DNA of 64,000 bases from Streptomyces sp. col6 (GCF_008042035.1 NZ_RDBL01000009.1:90784-154783); one strand, 5' to 3'. Positions 33,891 to 42,989 are shown, counted from the first letter of the stretch. Notes: generated by a model not told the origin, from the sequence alone. Made by a program: numbers and translations.

Positions 33891-34799
33891 CTAGTGCCCG
33901 GGGCTGCTCGCCGAGGCCGCCTGGGCCCTCTCCAGCAGGATCTCGGTGAAGGCTTGCACCTTCGGGGTGCAGTTCGTGGCCGACCACAGGAGGCCGTACT
34001 CGACCAGTGGTGCGTCGCTGAACGGTACGTAGACGACGTCGGGGCGCGAGTAGTACTGGGCGGCGCGGGCGCACGTGGGGGAGACGCCCTTGCCCGCGCC
34101 GACCAGGGCGAGCACCTCCTGCCAAGCTGTCGTGAACGGACCCCGCGCAATGGGCCGCCCCTTGGGCGTGCGGTGCGGGTAGTGGTGGTCGAGGAAGTAC
34201 TGGGGCTGGCCCGTGACGGTGATCAGGGGGACTTCCGAGAGATCCTCGAGTGAGACGGTGTCCCGCCGGGCGAAGGGGTGGCCGACGGGAACGACAAGCG
34301 CACGGGGCTCGGAGAAGAGGACCGGCCCGTTGACGATGTCCGGCTCGTCGATGGGAAGTTCGACCAACTGGATGTCGTGTGTGCCGTTGCGCAGGGGACC
34401 GAGCGGGTCCAGGAGCGGCGACTCGTGGATGCGGACGAGGCAGTTGGGGTGGCGGGCCCGGAAGCTGTCGGTCGCGGCCACGACCAGTGTGCCGCACCAC
34501 GCCGCTGAGTACGCGACGTTGAGTTCGCCGGTGATGCCCTGACCGGCGGCCGTCGCGGCTGCCAGGGCTTCCTTGATCTGCTGGTAGCCGACGGCGAGGC
34601 CGTCCCGCAGGACCATGCCGGTGGGCGTGAGCTGGACGCTGCGGCTGGTTCGCTTGAACAGCTCGGCACCGATGGCACGTTCCTGTTTTTTGATGGTCTG
34701 GCTGATCCGTGCCGGTGTGACGCGCATCCGCTCGGCCGTCCGGCCGAAGTGCAGTTCCTCAGCCAGCACCAGGAAGATCTCTATCTCCCGCAGTTCCAT
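33891..34799 (-). CDS. LysR-family transcriptional regulator
   Basis: Encodes 302 residues from ATG 34799 (MELREIEIFLVLAEELHFGR). HTH RMRVTPARISQTIKKQERAI is at residues 24-43, an acidic-tolerant LysR subgroup common in Streptomyces. Effector domain from about residue 90. Divergent from the VOC-domain gene 127 bp away, which it may control. Confidence 0.88.
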   Translation of the reverse strand: MELREIEIFLVLAEELHFGRTAERMRVTPARISQTIKKQERAIGAELFKRTSRSVQLTPTGMVLRDGLAVGYQQIKEALAAATAAGQGITGELNVAYSAAWCGTLVVAATDSFRARHPNCLVRIHESPLLDPLGPLRNGTHDIQLVELPIDEPDIVNGPVLFSEPRALVVPVGHPFARRDTVSLEDLSEVPLITVTGQPQYFLDHHYPHRTPKGRPIARGPFTTAWQEVLALVGAGKGVSPTCARAAQYYSRPDVVYVPFSDAPLVEYGLLWSATNCTPKVQAFTEILLERAQAASASSPGH

Positions 34800-34925
34800 G
34801 CCGCCCACCCCCGTTTCATGTACCGCCGGCTTAACGGTCGTTGCAGGATACGACCTTGATGCCTCTCTTCCCGGGCGGGAGGGTGGACCGTGTGAGCAGC
34901 GGATATGCGGAGAAGGGCTCAGCGC

Positions 34926-35312
34926 ATGAACATCATCGGGTCGGCCATGGTCCTGACCGTCGACGACCCGGCCCTGTCGGCCCGGTTCTTCGTGAGCCAC
35001 CTCGGGTTCCGTGAGGTACTGGTGGCTCAGGGAGCAACCCACCTCTCCCGCGACGACGCGGCCACCGACATCGTCCTACGCGGCGGCGCCGGCCCCGGCA
35101 CCTCGCAGCGGCACCCGCCCACACAGGTGCCCGCGGTCGTTTCCTACACGGTTACCGGAATCCACGCCGAGTACGAGCGTCTGCAACAAGAAGGGGCACG
35201 GATCACGGCCCCGCTGCGCAGGGAACTCTGGGGGGAATGGGGTCTGCAACTCACCGACCCCAACGGGGTGGTGGTCCAGCTCGTGGAGTGGATCCCCCCG
35301 GCCGGAGCCTGA
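34926..35312 (+). CDS. VOC (glyoxalase/bleomycin-resistance) family protein
   Basis: Encodes 128 residues with GAGAAGG 9 bp before ATG. Two beta-alpha-beta-beta-beta modules: SAMVLTVDDPALSARFFVSH and SYTVTGIHAEYERLQQEG, ending with GLQLTDPNGVVVQLVEWI, where the final Glu is a usual metal/ligand position. Possible roles are glyoxalase-type lyase, dioxygenase or drug-binding protein. Divergent from the LysR regulator. Confidence 0.8.
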   Translation: MNIIGSAMVLTVDDPALSARFFVSHLGFREVLVAQGATHLSRDDAATDIVLRGGAGPGTSQRHPPTQVPAVVSYTVTGIHAEYERLQQEGARITAPLRRELWGEWGLQLTDPNGVVVQLVEWIPPAGA

Positions 35313-35507
35313 CCACCATCGCGCCCAGGTCCTCCGTATACCGACAACGGCTGCGCGGCCTGTGCCACCAGGCCTGCCGCTCCCGCACGGCACACAGCCA
35401 CGAGTCACACCTCGATCACAGCAGAACCAACCTCTGCGGCGACGACCGCGACCCTCACGATCCCATCTTCTACAACCTTCCCGACACCCCGACAGGAGCC
35501 CAGAGAC

Positions 35508-36647
35508 ATGCCCCTCACACCGCCCGAAGAAGACCGCCCCGAGCTGCAGAAGATCATCGACGGGATGATCGATTCCGGATTCACCGGTGTGGCCATACGT
35601 GTGCACGATGAGAGAGGCCCGTGGGAGGGCAGTGCCGGCCTGTGCAGGCTGGACGAGACGGCGAAGCCGCCGACGGACGGACACATCCGGATCGGCAGCA
35701 ACACCAAGACGTTTGCCGCCACCGCGGCGCTCCTGTTGGTGGCCGAGGGCAAGATCGATCTGGATGCTCCCGCAGCGGATTACCTCCCGGAACTGGAGGT
35801 GGACCAAAGGATCACCGTGCGCATGCTTCTGCAGCACACCAGCGGGATCTTCAACTTCACCGGCGAATACTACGAGGACGGAACGTTCGCACCGGGAATC
35901 GCCGCGACGACGGCAGGCCGGGAATGGGTGGACAACCGCTTCCACACCTACCGGCCGGAGGAGCTCGTACGGCTGGCCCTGTCCAAGCCGGCACGGTTCG
36001 AGCCGGGCACGGACTGGAGTTACTCCAACACCAACTACGTGCTCGTCAGGTTGCTGATCGAAAGCGTCACCGGCAACTCGCTGGTCGACGCGATGGAGCA
36101 CCTGATTCTCAAGCCTCTCGGACTGACCGGCACTTCGCTGCCGGAGACCCGAACCGGCCTTGCGGATCCACACGCACACGGTTACTACCGCTACGAGGAA
36201 GACGGGGGTCAGGAGACGACGGTGGACGTCACCCGCCAGAACCCCTCGTGGATCTCCACCGGCGGCGACATGATCTCGACCACCCACGACCTTCACACCT
36301 TCATCTCCGCATTGACAGGCGGCAAGCTCCTCCCGCCCCCGCTGCTGGACGAGATGTTCCGGCCGCACCCCAAGGCCAGCTACGGCCTCGGCGTCTTCGT
36401 ACAGGACGTGGGCCCGGACGGCGGCCAGGTCATCACCCACAACGGAGGAATGGCCGGCCACGCGGCGCTGATGTACAGCACCCCGGACGGCACCAGGACC
36501 CTGACCGCAGCGCTGAACTATGTGGATGACGCCTCGATGTCCATGGCCCAGGCATTCCAGCAGGCGACCGGGACACTCGTGCAGGAAGTGTTCGACGACA
36601 GCGACGCCGCTGCGGCCACGAAGGGCCCGTCACCGGCCGGTGGGTGA
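35508..36647 (+). CDS. class C beta-lactamase-like serine hydrolase
   Basis: Encodes 379 residues. Ser64 and Lys67 form the SxxK motif (GSNTKTF), YSN at 172-174 is the second motif and HNGG near residue 310 replaces KTG. This combination marks DD-carboxypeptidase/esterase-type members of the family. No signal peptide is evident at the N-terminus (MPLTPPEEDRPELQK), so it probably acts in the cytosol as an esterase or D-amino peptide hydrolase, not as a secreted antibiotic-resistance enzyme. Confidence 0.86.
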   Translation: MPLTPPEEDRPELQKIIDGMIDSGFTGVAIRVHDERGPWEGSAGLCRLDETAKPPTDGHIRIGSNTKTFAATAALLLVAEGKIDLDAPAADYLPELEVDQRITVRMLLQHTSGIFNFTGEYYEDGTFAPGIAATTAGREWVDNRFHTYRPEELVRLALSKPARFEPGTDWSYSNTNYVLVRLLIESVTGNSLVDAMEHLILKPLGLTGTSLPETRTGLADPHAHGYYRYEEDGGQETTVDVTRQNPSWISTGGDMISTTHDLHTFISALTGGKLLPPPLLDEMFRPHPKASYGLGVFVQDVGPDGGQVITHNGGMAGHAALMYSTPDGTRTLTAALNYVDDASMSMAQAFQQATGTLVQEVFDDSDAAAATKGPSPAGG

Positions 36648-36699
36648 ATCTTCCCCGGTACCCACCAGCCCGCGGCGGTTCCGTCCTGGGGTGGGCAAA

Positions 36700-37002
36700 C
36701 CGTAGGGTGCCGTTCCTCTCGCCCCCCGGACCGCTGCGGGCCGTCCCGGCGAGCAAGCCATCCTGGACGACGAGGAGCAGCCGCTCCTGTGCCGGCACCG
36801 ACCGGATGCGCCTCAGCTCCAGCAGCGACAGCACCGGGTTGACGCCGCCGACCCACGGCACGGCGCGCACCGGACCGGTGTCGCCTACGAGGGGCTCACC
36901 GCGTACAACCGGACCCAGCAAGCTGAAAAGGGCTACACCCCAGCCCCAGTTCTGGCTGCTGCGCACACCCGCAACTCGGGCAAGGTCGTCGTCCCCGGCC
37001 AT
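36700..37002 (-). pseudogene. gene remnant, family not recognised
   Basis: From ATG 37002 about 95 codons have clear coding bias (GVALFSLLGPVVRGEPLVGD then AVPWVGGVNPVLSLLELRRI). The frame then loses coding character and runs into the 3' end of the hydrolase gene. A short plus-strand scrap at 37020-37115 (VLLTGGIYDEAYAREMLGRI) also looks coding but has no start or end. I read the area 36.65-37.1 kb as debris of two genes. Confidence 0.3.
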
Positions 37003-37104
37003 CGCGGGACGACGACCTGCATATCCAGGTGCTGCTCACGGGCGGTATCTACGACGAGGCGTACGCCCGCGAGATGCTGGGCCGGATCGCGGGCCGAGGG
37101 TCCG

Positions 37105-38050
37105 TCAGCGCCTGGCCGGCTCGGCGAACCAGGACACGATCCGCGGGGTGGCCGCCACGTTCGACCCCAGGTGGCGCGAGCCGTGGTAGTCGGCCGCGCC
37201 CAGGTCGACGACCGGGGCGTGGACCCCGTTCGCGGCCAGCTCCGAACGGCGGCGTCCGGTGTTCTCGATGGTCGCCTGCTCGTCGCGGGACGTCATGTAG
37301 AGGCGGACCGGCGCGCGCGGGGTCCAGTCGGCGCAGACCGCGTCGGTGGTCCGCAGCGCCTCGGCCAGGCCGCCCGTCGGGTGCGCGAGCAGGGCGCGGC
37401 CGTGCGGGGTCAGCAGCTCGTCGAGCGCACCCGGGGTGCCGGCCATCAGCTCCTGGCCGGTGCGCGTGCCGTCGAAGAGGGCCCCGACCGTGTCGGCGTA
37501 CGGCGCCCGGAACACCTCGCCCGGATCCTCGTACACCGCGTGCAGGCGGTTGAAGGCGACCAGAGTGTACGCGGCGTAGACCACGCTCGACTTGGCGTCC
37601 AGCTCGCCGGCGAGGAGCGCCCGCAGCTCTGCGCCGCCGAAGTCGTAGGCCCCGCTGACCGGCGCGAGCGCGTCGAGGCGGAACCAGTGGTCCTCACCTG
37701 CCTGGAGAGCCCGGCCGAGCCCGAGGGCCGCCGACGCGCCCTGCGAGAAGCCGGTGACCATGACCTCGCGGTCCAGGACGTGACCGGTGCGGGGCGCGAA
37801 GGCGCGGGCGGCCCGGAGCATGTCGAGGGAGGCCGTGGTCTCGGAGCCGATGTCCATCCAGGGGTGCAGCCCGGGGCCGGCGCCCATGCCGAGGTAGTCG
37901 GGCGCCACCGCGAGCGCCCCGGCCGAGGCGTGCGCGATCGCCGGCGCGGAGACGAAGGCGGCGCGTTGGGCGGACGGCGCGTCGTCCTTGTGGCTGCCGG
38001 TGCCGTGGGCGAACGAGATGGCGTAGAGCCGAGGCGCGCCGCGCAGGGCA
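37105..38050 (-). pseudogene. 5'-truncated alpha/beta hydrolase (secretory lipase-like)
   Basis: Coding sequence reads continuously from about 38050 to the stop at 37105, with PRLYAISFAHGTGS, ALAVAPDYLG, nucleophile elbow VTGFSQGASAALG and C-terminal GAADYHGSRHLG. The fold and elbow fit secretory-lipase-type hydrolases. The only usable start (GTG 37908) falls after the conserved HGTGS block. Upstream, the frame continues without ATG/GTG to an in-frame stop near 38215. The N-terminus and promoter are therefore missing. Confidence 0.68.
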
Positions 38051-38217
38051 CGGCGACGAGCCCCAACTCGGATGCATTCCAGGGCACGTGAGCCTTTCGC
38101 GATACGGGTCCCCGGCGCATTGGTGGGCGCCCCCAGCCCTCGACGGGGGCTGTCCCCCGCATGGGTCAGCCCTGCATCGTGTTGCCCTGTACGTGGGAAA
38201 CGTTCCGTGACGGCTCA

Positions 38218-38931
38218 TGGCCACGGGCCTGTGACGGGCTCCTCGTCGGTCTGTGCCGGGCATTGCGCAATCCGGCCGATGATCCGGCAAGCGCTTCCGT
38301 ACCGTCTCGACGCCGATGCCTGCGACCATGCCCTCAGCACTCCTGGCGCCCGCGACCTCAGCAACCGCACTGCGATCCAGCTTCACCTCCTGGTCGACGA
38401 GTTGCCAGTCGGCCGGGTCGCCCGGCCGACCGTGGCCTGCCACGGAGGCCGGCACCGCTCAGATGCAGTGGCAGAAGCGGTCGGCCACCAGGTCTGGGCC
38501 GCGAGGGGCTCCACTCCCGTTCGGGGGGCGATGTACACCGGACGATGAGCGCCCCAGGCCAGGTTCTGCGGGCGTGTTTCTCCTCGCGAACGTCGGCGGG
38601 CGGTCAGTCCGTGGTCAAGGGGGCGCGTGGGAGGAGCACGTGTCCGCAACCCGCCTGAATGCTGCTGACGTGCGTTATCGAGTTCTGGGTGCGTGCCACC
38701 GAACCTTGAGCGGTTCATGGCACCGCCCTTGGCTCAGTGCCGTATGCGGTAGGTCACGTGTGTGACCGAGTTCTTTGCTCGCGACAGGATGCGGAAGTCC
38801 CCGGGCCGCGGCCACCCGCCGTTTCACAGCAGCGGGTGGCGGTGAAGCCGTGCCTTCCTGCAGCGCAGATCCGGATCTTCCACGGCATCGTCACGCTCGT
38901 GCTCTGGCTCCGCTCATGACCCGGACAGGGC
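38218..38931. other. decayed intergenic region
   Basis: About 700 bp with no gene I can support. Open frames occur on both strands without starts, ribosome binding sites or recognisable domains. A 16-bp palindrome, GGTCAC-GTGT-GTGACC, lies at 38752-38767 with no gene clearly attached. Confidence 0.4.
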
Positions 38932-39918
38932 CTAATGCGCGGCGTCCAGTTTCGCCCGCTGGTCCTGCGTGAGGTCGAGGTCCGCCGCCGCCAGGCTCTC
39001 CTCCAACTGCGCCACTGAGGACGCGCCCACCAGGGGGATGACCGGGATCTGGCCACCGATCAGCCAGGCGAGTACGACCTGGTTCTGCGTGGCTCCCGTC
39101 TCTGCGGCGACCTCGGCCAGGGCGGTGAGACGGGTGGCCGTTCCCGCGTTCTGGTAGCCGGGGTCCAGAGGCTTGTCCGCACGGCCGTAGCTGCCGTTCA
39201 GGAGCGGGGAGTACGCGACCAGGCAGAGGGAGGGGTCATCACGGACATAACTGAGATGGTCGCCGGAGGCGACCCCCAGGTCGCCATCGGGAGAGCGGAG
39301 CGTGGGCTCGTCCGTGCGGTGGCGGAGGTAGCTGTGGTGGTACTGCAGAACCTCGAAACCGGGCAGACCCGCGGCCGCCGCCAGGGCGCGGGCCCGCTCC
39401 AGGCGCCAGACACGATGGTTGCTCGCGCCCAGCAGGCCCACCGTGCCATCGGCGACGACGGCGGCGAAACCCTCCACCGTCTCCTGCAGCGGAACACGGC
39501 GATCCTCGATGTGCGCGTACAGCAGGTCCAGCTTCTCCGTGCCGAGGTTCTCCCGGCTGCGCTCGGCCGACTCGCGAATCGTCTTCGCGGTGAGGCTCTC
39601 GACGTCCTTCGTGAAGGTCGAAGTGGGGTGGTCGGGGCGGCCGCCGAGCTTGGTGGCGATCGTGATCTCGTCGCCCACACCCCGGCTGCGCCGCCAGCGT
39701 CCCAGAAGCTGCTCACTCTCACCGCCCTGGGTGCCGTTGACCCAGAACGCGTAGTTGTTCGCGGTGTCGATGAAGGTACCGCCGGCTTCGACGTACCGGT
39801 CGAGGATTGCGTATGAGGTCGCCTCGTCGGTGGTCGTGCCGAACCGCATGGCACCGAGGCTCAGGACGCTCACCTCGCGGCGGGTGTCCGGATTCTGACC
39901 GATGGTGCGGTAGCGCAT
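38932..39918 (-). CDS. aldo/keto reductase
   Basis: Encodes 328 residues; GGAAAGG is upstream of ATG 39918. The (beta/alpha)8 NADPH-dependent family is shown by GTFIDTANNYAFWVNG (Asp and Tyr of the tetrad), ITIATKLGGRPDH (Lys), LLYAHIEDRRVP (His) and the C-terminal cofactor block VIPLVGASSVAQLEE. All tetrad residues appear present. Cytosolic carbonyl reductase; the substrate is unknown. Confidence 0.9.
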   Translation of the reverse strand: MRYRTIGQNPDTRREVSVLSLGAMRFGTTTDEATSYAILDRYVEAGGTFIDTANNYAFWVNGTQGGESEQLLGRWRRSRGVGDEITIATKLGGRPDHPTSTFTKDVESLTAKTIRESAERSRENLGTEKLDLLYAHIEDRRVPLQETVEGFAAVVADGTVGLLGASNHRVWRLERARALAAAAGLPGFEVLQYHHSYLRHRTDEPTLRSPDGDLGVASGDHLSYVRDDPSLCLVAYSPLLNGSYGRADKPLDPGYQNAGTATRLTALAEVAAETGATQNQVVLAWLIGGQIPVIPLVGASSVAQLEESLAAADLDLTQDQRAKLDAAH

Positions 39919-39997
39919 GCGGGTGCCTTTCCGAAGGGAGCCTGGGGCTTCGACGGCGAGTCTGCCTCCTGGAGTGCTCTCGAAGTCAAGGGGCACT

Positions 39998-40130
39998 GAG
40001 GTCAGACCAGCCCTCCCCGGACGAGCCGGCGGTACTCGTCGTGGTCGTAGCCGCGGTCGCCGAGGAGCGTGTCGGGCCGTCCGCGTGGCCTGCCGACGAG
40101 CCCGGGAAGCGATGGGACCTTCCGTTCGGG
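39998..40130 (-). pseudogene. IS5-type transposase fragment
   Basis: Minus-strand codons read GRPRGRPDTLLGDRGYDHDE then YRRLVRGGL, the central DDE block with LLGDRGYD of IS5-family transposases. No start or end is left. Lies back to back with a second, oppositely oriented transposase scrap. Confidence 0.65.
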
Positions 40131-40229
40131 AAGATCGTCTGGTCCCACTTCGCCGCCGGCCACGGCCACCCGAGCCGTTCCGGAACCCCGGACGTGCTGA
40201 CCCGGACCGCCCCCGGGGCCGGCCCAGAC

Positions 40230-40439
40230 ACCGGACTGCTGGCCTCGCGGGGCGCCTGGACCTGGCCCGGCACCGTCCGGGAAGCGATATCCGACAAGAA
40301 CGACGACACAGAACGCCATGCCGCACAGTGCCGCATCAACCGGCTGAAACGCCTCCGGGCGGTGGCCACTCGATACGACAAACCCGTCGTCCGCTCCGAA
40401 GCCCCCGTGCTGGTCGAGGCCATCAACGAGTGGCTGTGA
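40230..40439 (+). pseudogene. IS5-type transposase C-terminal fragment
   Basis: Plus-strand codons end with CRINRLKRLRAVATRYDKPV and VEAINEWL before the TGA, matching the C-terminal INRLKxxRAxATRYDK block of IS5 transposases. It is opposite in orientation to the neighbouring fragment, so at least two insertions or an inversion happened here. Confidence 0.65.
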
Positions 40440-40469
40440 CCGTCACGTTCGCCACAGACCCCGGACCGC

Positions 40470-40823
40470 CTACTCCTCCAGCCCTCGAGTCGTCGGCCGC
40501 TCGCGACCCCAGGCAGCCAGCGGCTGGAGTGCGTCGTTGAGACGCTTGCCGTTCTCGGTCAGCGAGTACTCGACGCGAGGCGGCACCTCGTCATAGGAGA
40601 CGCGGTGCACGACGCCATCCGCTTCCAGCTCACGCAGGTGAGAGGCGAGCACCTTCTCGGTGATGCCGGGAAGCAGCCGGCGCAGCTCTCCGAAGCGGCG
40701 GCAGGGGTGCTCGTGGAGCGCCCAGAGGATCAGCACCTTCCACTTGCCGCTGATCACCTCCATCGCGGTGTCGATCCCGCAGATGTGACCGCCTGGTGCG
40801 CCCGGCCGGTTCAGCGTCGTCAT
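40470..40823 (-). CDS. HxlR-family winged-helix regulator
   Basis: Encodes 117 residues. The HxlR signature runs CGIDTAMEVISGKWKVLILW then HPCRRFGELRRLLPGITEKV; VHRVSYDEVPPRVEYSLTE is the wing. The lone N-terminal cysteine (CGID) is the position of the redox- or electrophile-sensing cysteine of YodB/HypR-type proteins. Divergent from an imine-reductase-like gene, with a palindrome in between. Confidence 0.88.
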   Translation of the reverse strand: MTTLNRPGAPGGHICGIDTAMEVISGKWKVLILWALHEHPCRRFGELRRLLPGITEKVLASHLRELEADGVVHRVSYDEVPPRVEYSLTENGKRLNDALQPLAAWGRERPTTRGLEE

Positions 40824-40872
40824 GCCCCACCCCTCTGACGTGCTCGCTCACCCCGGGGTAACCACCCACTAA

Positions 40873-40886
40873 CAAGTGCGTACTTG
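40873..40886. promoter_or_regulatory. HxlR operator candidate
   Basis: CAAGT-GCGT-ACTTG: perfect 5-bp arms with a 4-bp centre, 47 bp upstream of the oxidoreductase ATG and 49 bp from the HxlR start. Confidence 0.55.
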
Positions 40887-40919
40887 ATCACCCCTGGGCC
40901 TGCGACCAGCCTAATCGGC

Positions 40920-41801
40920 ATGACACGGAACACTGTTGAGAAGACTCCCGTCACGCTGCTGGGCCTTGGCACGATGGGCACCGCGCTGGCCCGAACCTGG
41001 CTTGCCGCCGGCCACCCGCTCACCGTCTGGAACCGCACCCCGGTCCGCGCCGCAGCACTCGCAGCCAAGGGTGCAAGGGTCGCGGACACCGTCACCGAGG
41101 CGGTCGCGGCGAATACCCTGATCATCGTTTGCCTGCTGGACGACACCTCGGTCGAGGAGGTGCTGGCCGGCGCCGACCTGGCCGGCCGCGACCTGGTCAA
41201 CCTGACCACCAGCACCCCCGCCCAAGCCCGCGCCCGCGCCCAGTGGGCCCGCGAGCGAGGCGCCCGCTACCTGGACGGCGGGATCATGGCTGTCCCTCCA
41301 ATGATCGGCATCCCGGAAGCCGGCGGCTACGCCTTCTACAGCGGCTCGCCACAGCTCTTCGAGCGGCACCGGACAACCCTGAGCGTCCCAGCCGGCACCA
41401 CCTACGTCGGCGAGGACGCCGGCTTCGCAGCCCTGCACGACGTTGCCCTGCTCAGCGCCATGTACGGGATGTTCGCCGGGGCCGCGCACGCCTTCGCTCT
41501 GATTCGCAAGGAGGACATCGACCCCGCAGCGCTCGCCCCGTTGCTCGCCGACTGGCTCGTCGCGATGGCCCCGGCGGTTCACCGGACCGCCGACCAGCTG
41601 CGCAGCGGTGACTACACCAAGGGTGTCGTCTCCAACCTCGCCATGCAGGTGGCCGGCACGCCGACCTTCCTGAGCACCGCTGAGCAGCAGGGTGTCAGCC
41701 CGGAACTGCTCAGCCCCTACTTCGAGCTGATGCGCCGCCGCCTGGCCGAGAACAGCGGCGGGGAGGACCTGACGGGCGTGATCGACCTGCTGGTGCACTA
41801 A
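40920..41801 (+). CDS. NADPH-dependent oxidoreductase, imine-reductase-like
   Basis: Encodes 293 residues from ATG 40920. N-terminal Rossmann motif VTLLGLGTMGTALARTWLAA with the NADPH-type loop WNRTP; then a helical C-terminal dimerisation domain (LHDVALLSAMYGMFAGAAHA). This is the beta-hydroxyacid dehydrogenase/imine reductase superfamily; the classic catalytic lysine of hydroxyacid dehydrogenases is not obvious, which fits imine reductases. Divergent from and probably controlled by the HxlR regulator. Confidence 0.85.
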   Translation: MTRNTVEKTPVTLLGLGTMGTALARTWLAAGHPLTVWNRTPVRAAALAAKGARVADTVTEAVAANTLIIVCLLDDTSVEEVLAGADLAGRDLVNLTTSTPAQARARAQWARERGARYLDGGIMAVPPMIGIPEAGGYAFYSGSPQLFERHRTTLSVPAGTTYVGEDAGFAALHDVALLSAMYGMFAGAAHAFALIRKEDIDPAALAPLLADWLVAMAPAVHRTADQLRSGDYTKGVVSNLAMQVAGTPTFLSTAEQQGVSPELLSPYFELMRRRLAENSGGEDLTGVIDLLVH

Positions 41802-41881
41802 CCAGCCACCTGCCGTCACAGCAGCGACCTGCTCGTCACAGTCCTCAACGAGACGGGTGCCCAGCACTTCACGACCCGCCC

Positions 41882-42062
41882 CTAGGGCGTGTCCGTAAAG
41901 TCCCGTCTGGCCCGCGACGCCTGGCACGCACTCTCGCCGCACCGGCCAACATCCCAAGTACGTCCAGTACGAGGGATGTGGGCCGGCACACCGAGAGCAC
42001 GCACCAGACGCCGCAGGCCACGCCCTCCGGGCGTACGACGGGACTTTGCGGACACGCCCTAG
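41882..42062. mobile_element. 181-bp MITE-like palindromic element
   Basis: Starts CTAGGGCGTGTCCGTAAAG and ends CTTTGCGGACACGCCCTAG. The terminal inverted repeats are 26 bp with one mismatch. The interior is also nearly palindromic (GGCCCGCGACGCCTGGC faces GCCAGACGCCGCAGGCC-type sequence), so one strand could fold into an almost continuous hairpin around GTACGTCCAGTAC. CTAG at both ends may be a target duplication or part of the repeat. No transposase is encoded. It sits just after the imine-reductase-like gene. Confidence 0.82.
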
Positions 42063-42205
42063 TCCGCGACGTTGGAGCGCTCGTTGATGTGCTGTGGCTG
42101 TTCGATTGATTCACCGTCCTGGCGGAGGATGTCCATGTCCAGGAAGTAGGAGTCCGAGCACTCCCCGTTTCCCGTCGTCAGACTTGTAGGAGATGGTCAC
42201 GCTCC
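42063..42205 (-). pseudogene. frameshifted gene remnant beside the MITE
   Basis: Minus-strand codons near the MITE read ECSDSYFLDMDILRQDGESI and end NERSNVAD with the TAG supplied by the element's CTAG. Upstream the coding-like reading is in another frame (VTISYKSDDGK). The two pieces look like one small protein broken by a frameshift. Family not recognised. Confidence 0.4.
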
Positions 42206-42365
42206 TGCTTCGGGGCGTCCTCGGAGTTCACGAATGAGCCGGTCGGCCAGTGCGTCCTGTCGACGCGCACCAAAGTGGTTGGCCTGCGGCCGAACAGCCT
42301 TGTCAACCTTTGACGCGAACGATTGGCGTTGCACCGCAGAAATGACATAGCACAGGAGGCGGACA

Positions 42366-42989
42366 GTGCAGGACCGTTTCAATCACCGCCAGTTGCGCAA
42401 TATGGCACTGGGCGCCGCAAGCGACGCACACGAGCTTGATGCAGAAGGAGATAACCTGCGCGCACTCTCGAAGGTGGTTATGTACTTCATGTACCAGGAC
42501 ATCTTCACGCGCACGCCCTTCCCGGAGCGGGAAAAGGTTGCCCAACCTTGGTGCGGAGAATGCGAGAAGGAGAGTAGGCAACTACTCGACTGCAGAACTC
42601 TGCCGCCTGCCGTGCTACCCACCTCTTGCGGTGCGTGTCACCCCAATTGCTGGCCCCTCGCCCCCCAACCTGGATGGGTAAAGCGGCCACCACGCCGTGC
42701 GGGAGCAGTGCGCAGGGCAGGGATCGAGCTGCGAACGGCAAACGCGGCCACTTTCCCCGGACCGACCCTGTGCAGCGCCTGGAGGACGCGGTGCGCAAGC
42801 GCCGACAGTCTTCGACTCCAGGCCCGTCGAGCGGTGGGGCGGGGTGCTGCGCGCGGGCTAGGTGTATTGCCCCGCAGGATTGTTGACACGGCTGATCGGG
42901 GCGCGGGTAGACGTATTACCGAACGCCACGGCTGGCGAATCGTAGTGTGCAGCGAGCTGAAGCGGAACCATCGGGGGCGTCCGCGGTGA
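42366..42989 (+). CDS. uncertain ORF in a lower-GC segment
   Basis: A GTG-initiated frame of 207 codons. The first 60 residues look like protein (VQDRFNHRQLRNMALGAASD, then LRALSKVVMYFMYQDIFTR) and come from an unusually AT-rich stretch. The later part is arginine-rich with weak codon bias, and another frame there looks at least as good (HFPRTDPVQRLEDAVRKRR). Either a frameshifted remnant or a foreign gene; possibly of plasmid or phage origin. No family recognised. Confidence 0.3.
   Translation: MQDRFNHRQLRNMALGAASDAHELDAEGDNLRALSKVVMYFMYQDIFTRTPFPEREKVAQPWCGECEKESRQLLDCRTLPPAVLPTSCGACHPNCWPLAPQPGWVKRPPRRAGAVRRAGIELRTANAATFPGPTLCSAWRTRCASADSLRLQARRAVGRGAARGLGVLPRRIVDTADRGAGRRITERHGWRIVVCSELKRNHRGRPR

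Noticed and set aside
38752..38767. Palindrome GGTCAC-GTGT-GTGACC
   Set aside because: Looks like an operator but lies in decayed sequence with no gene starting near it, so no role can be supported.
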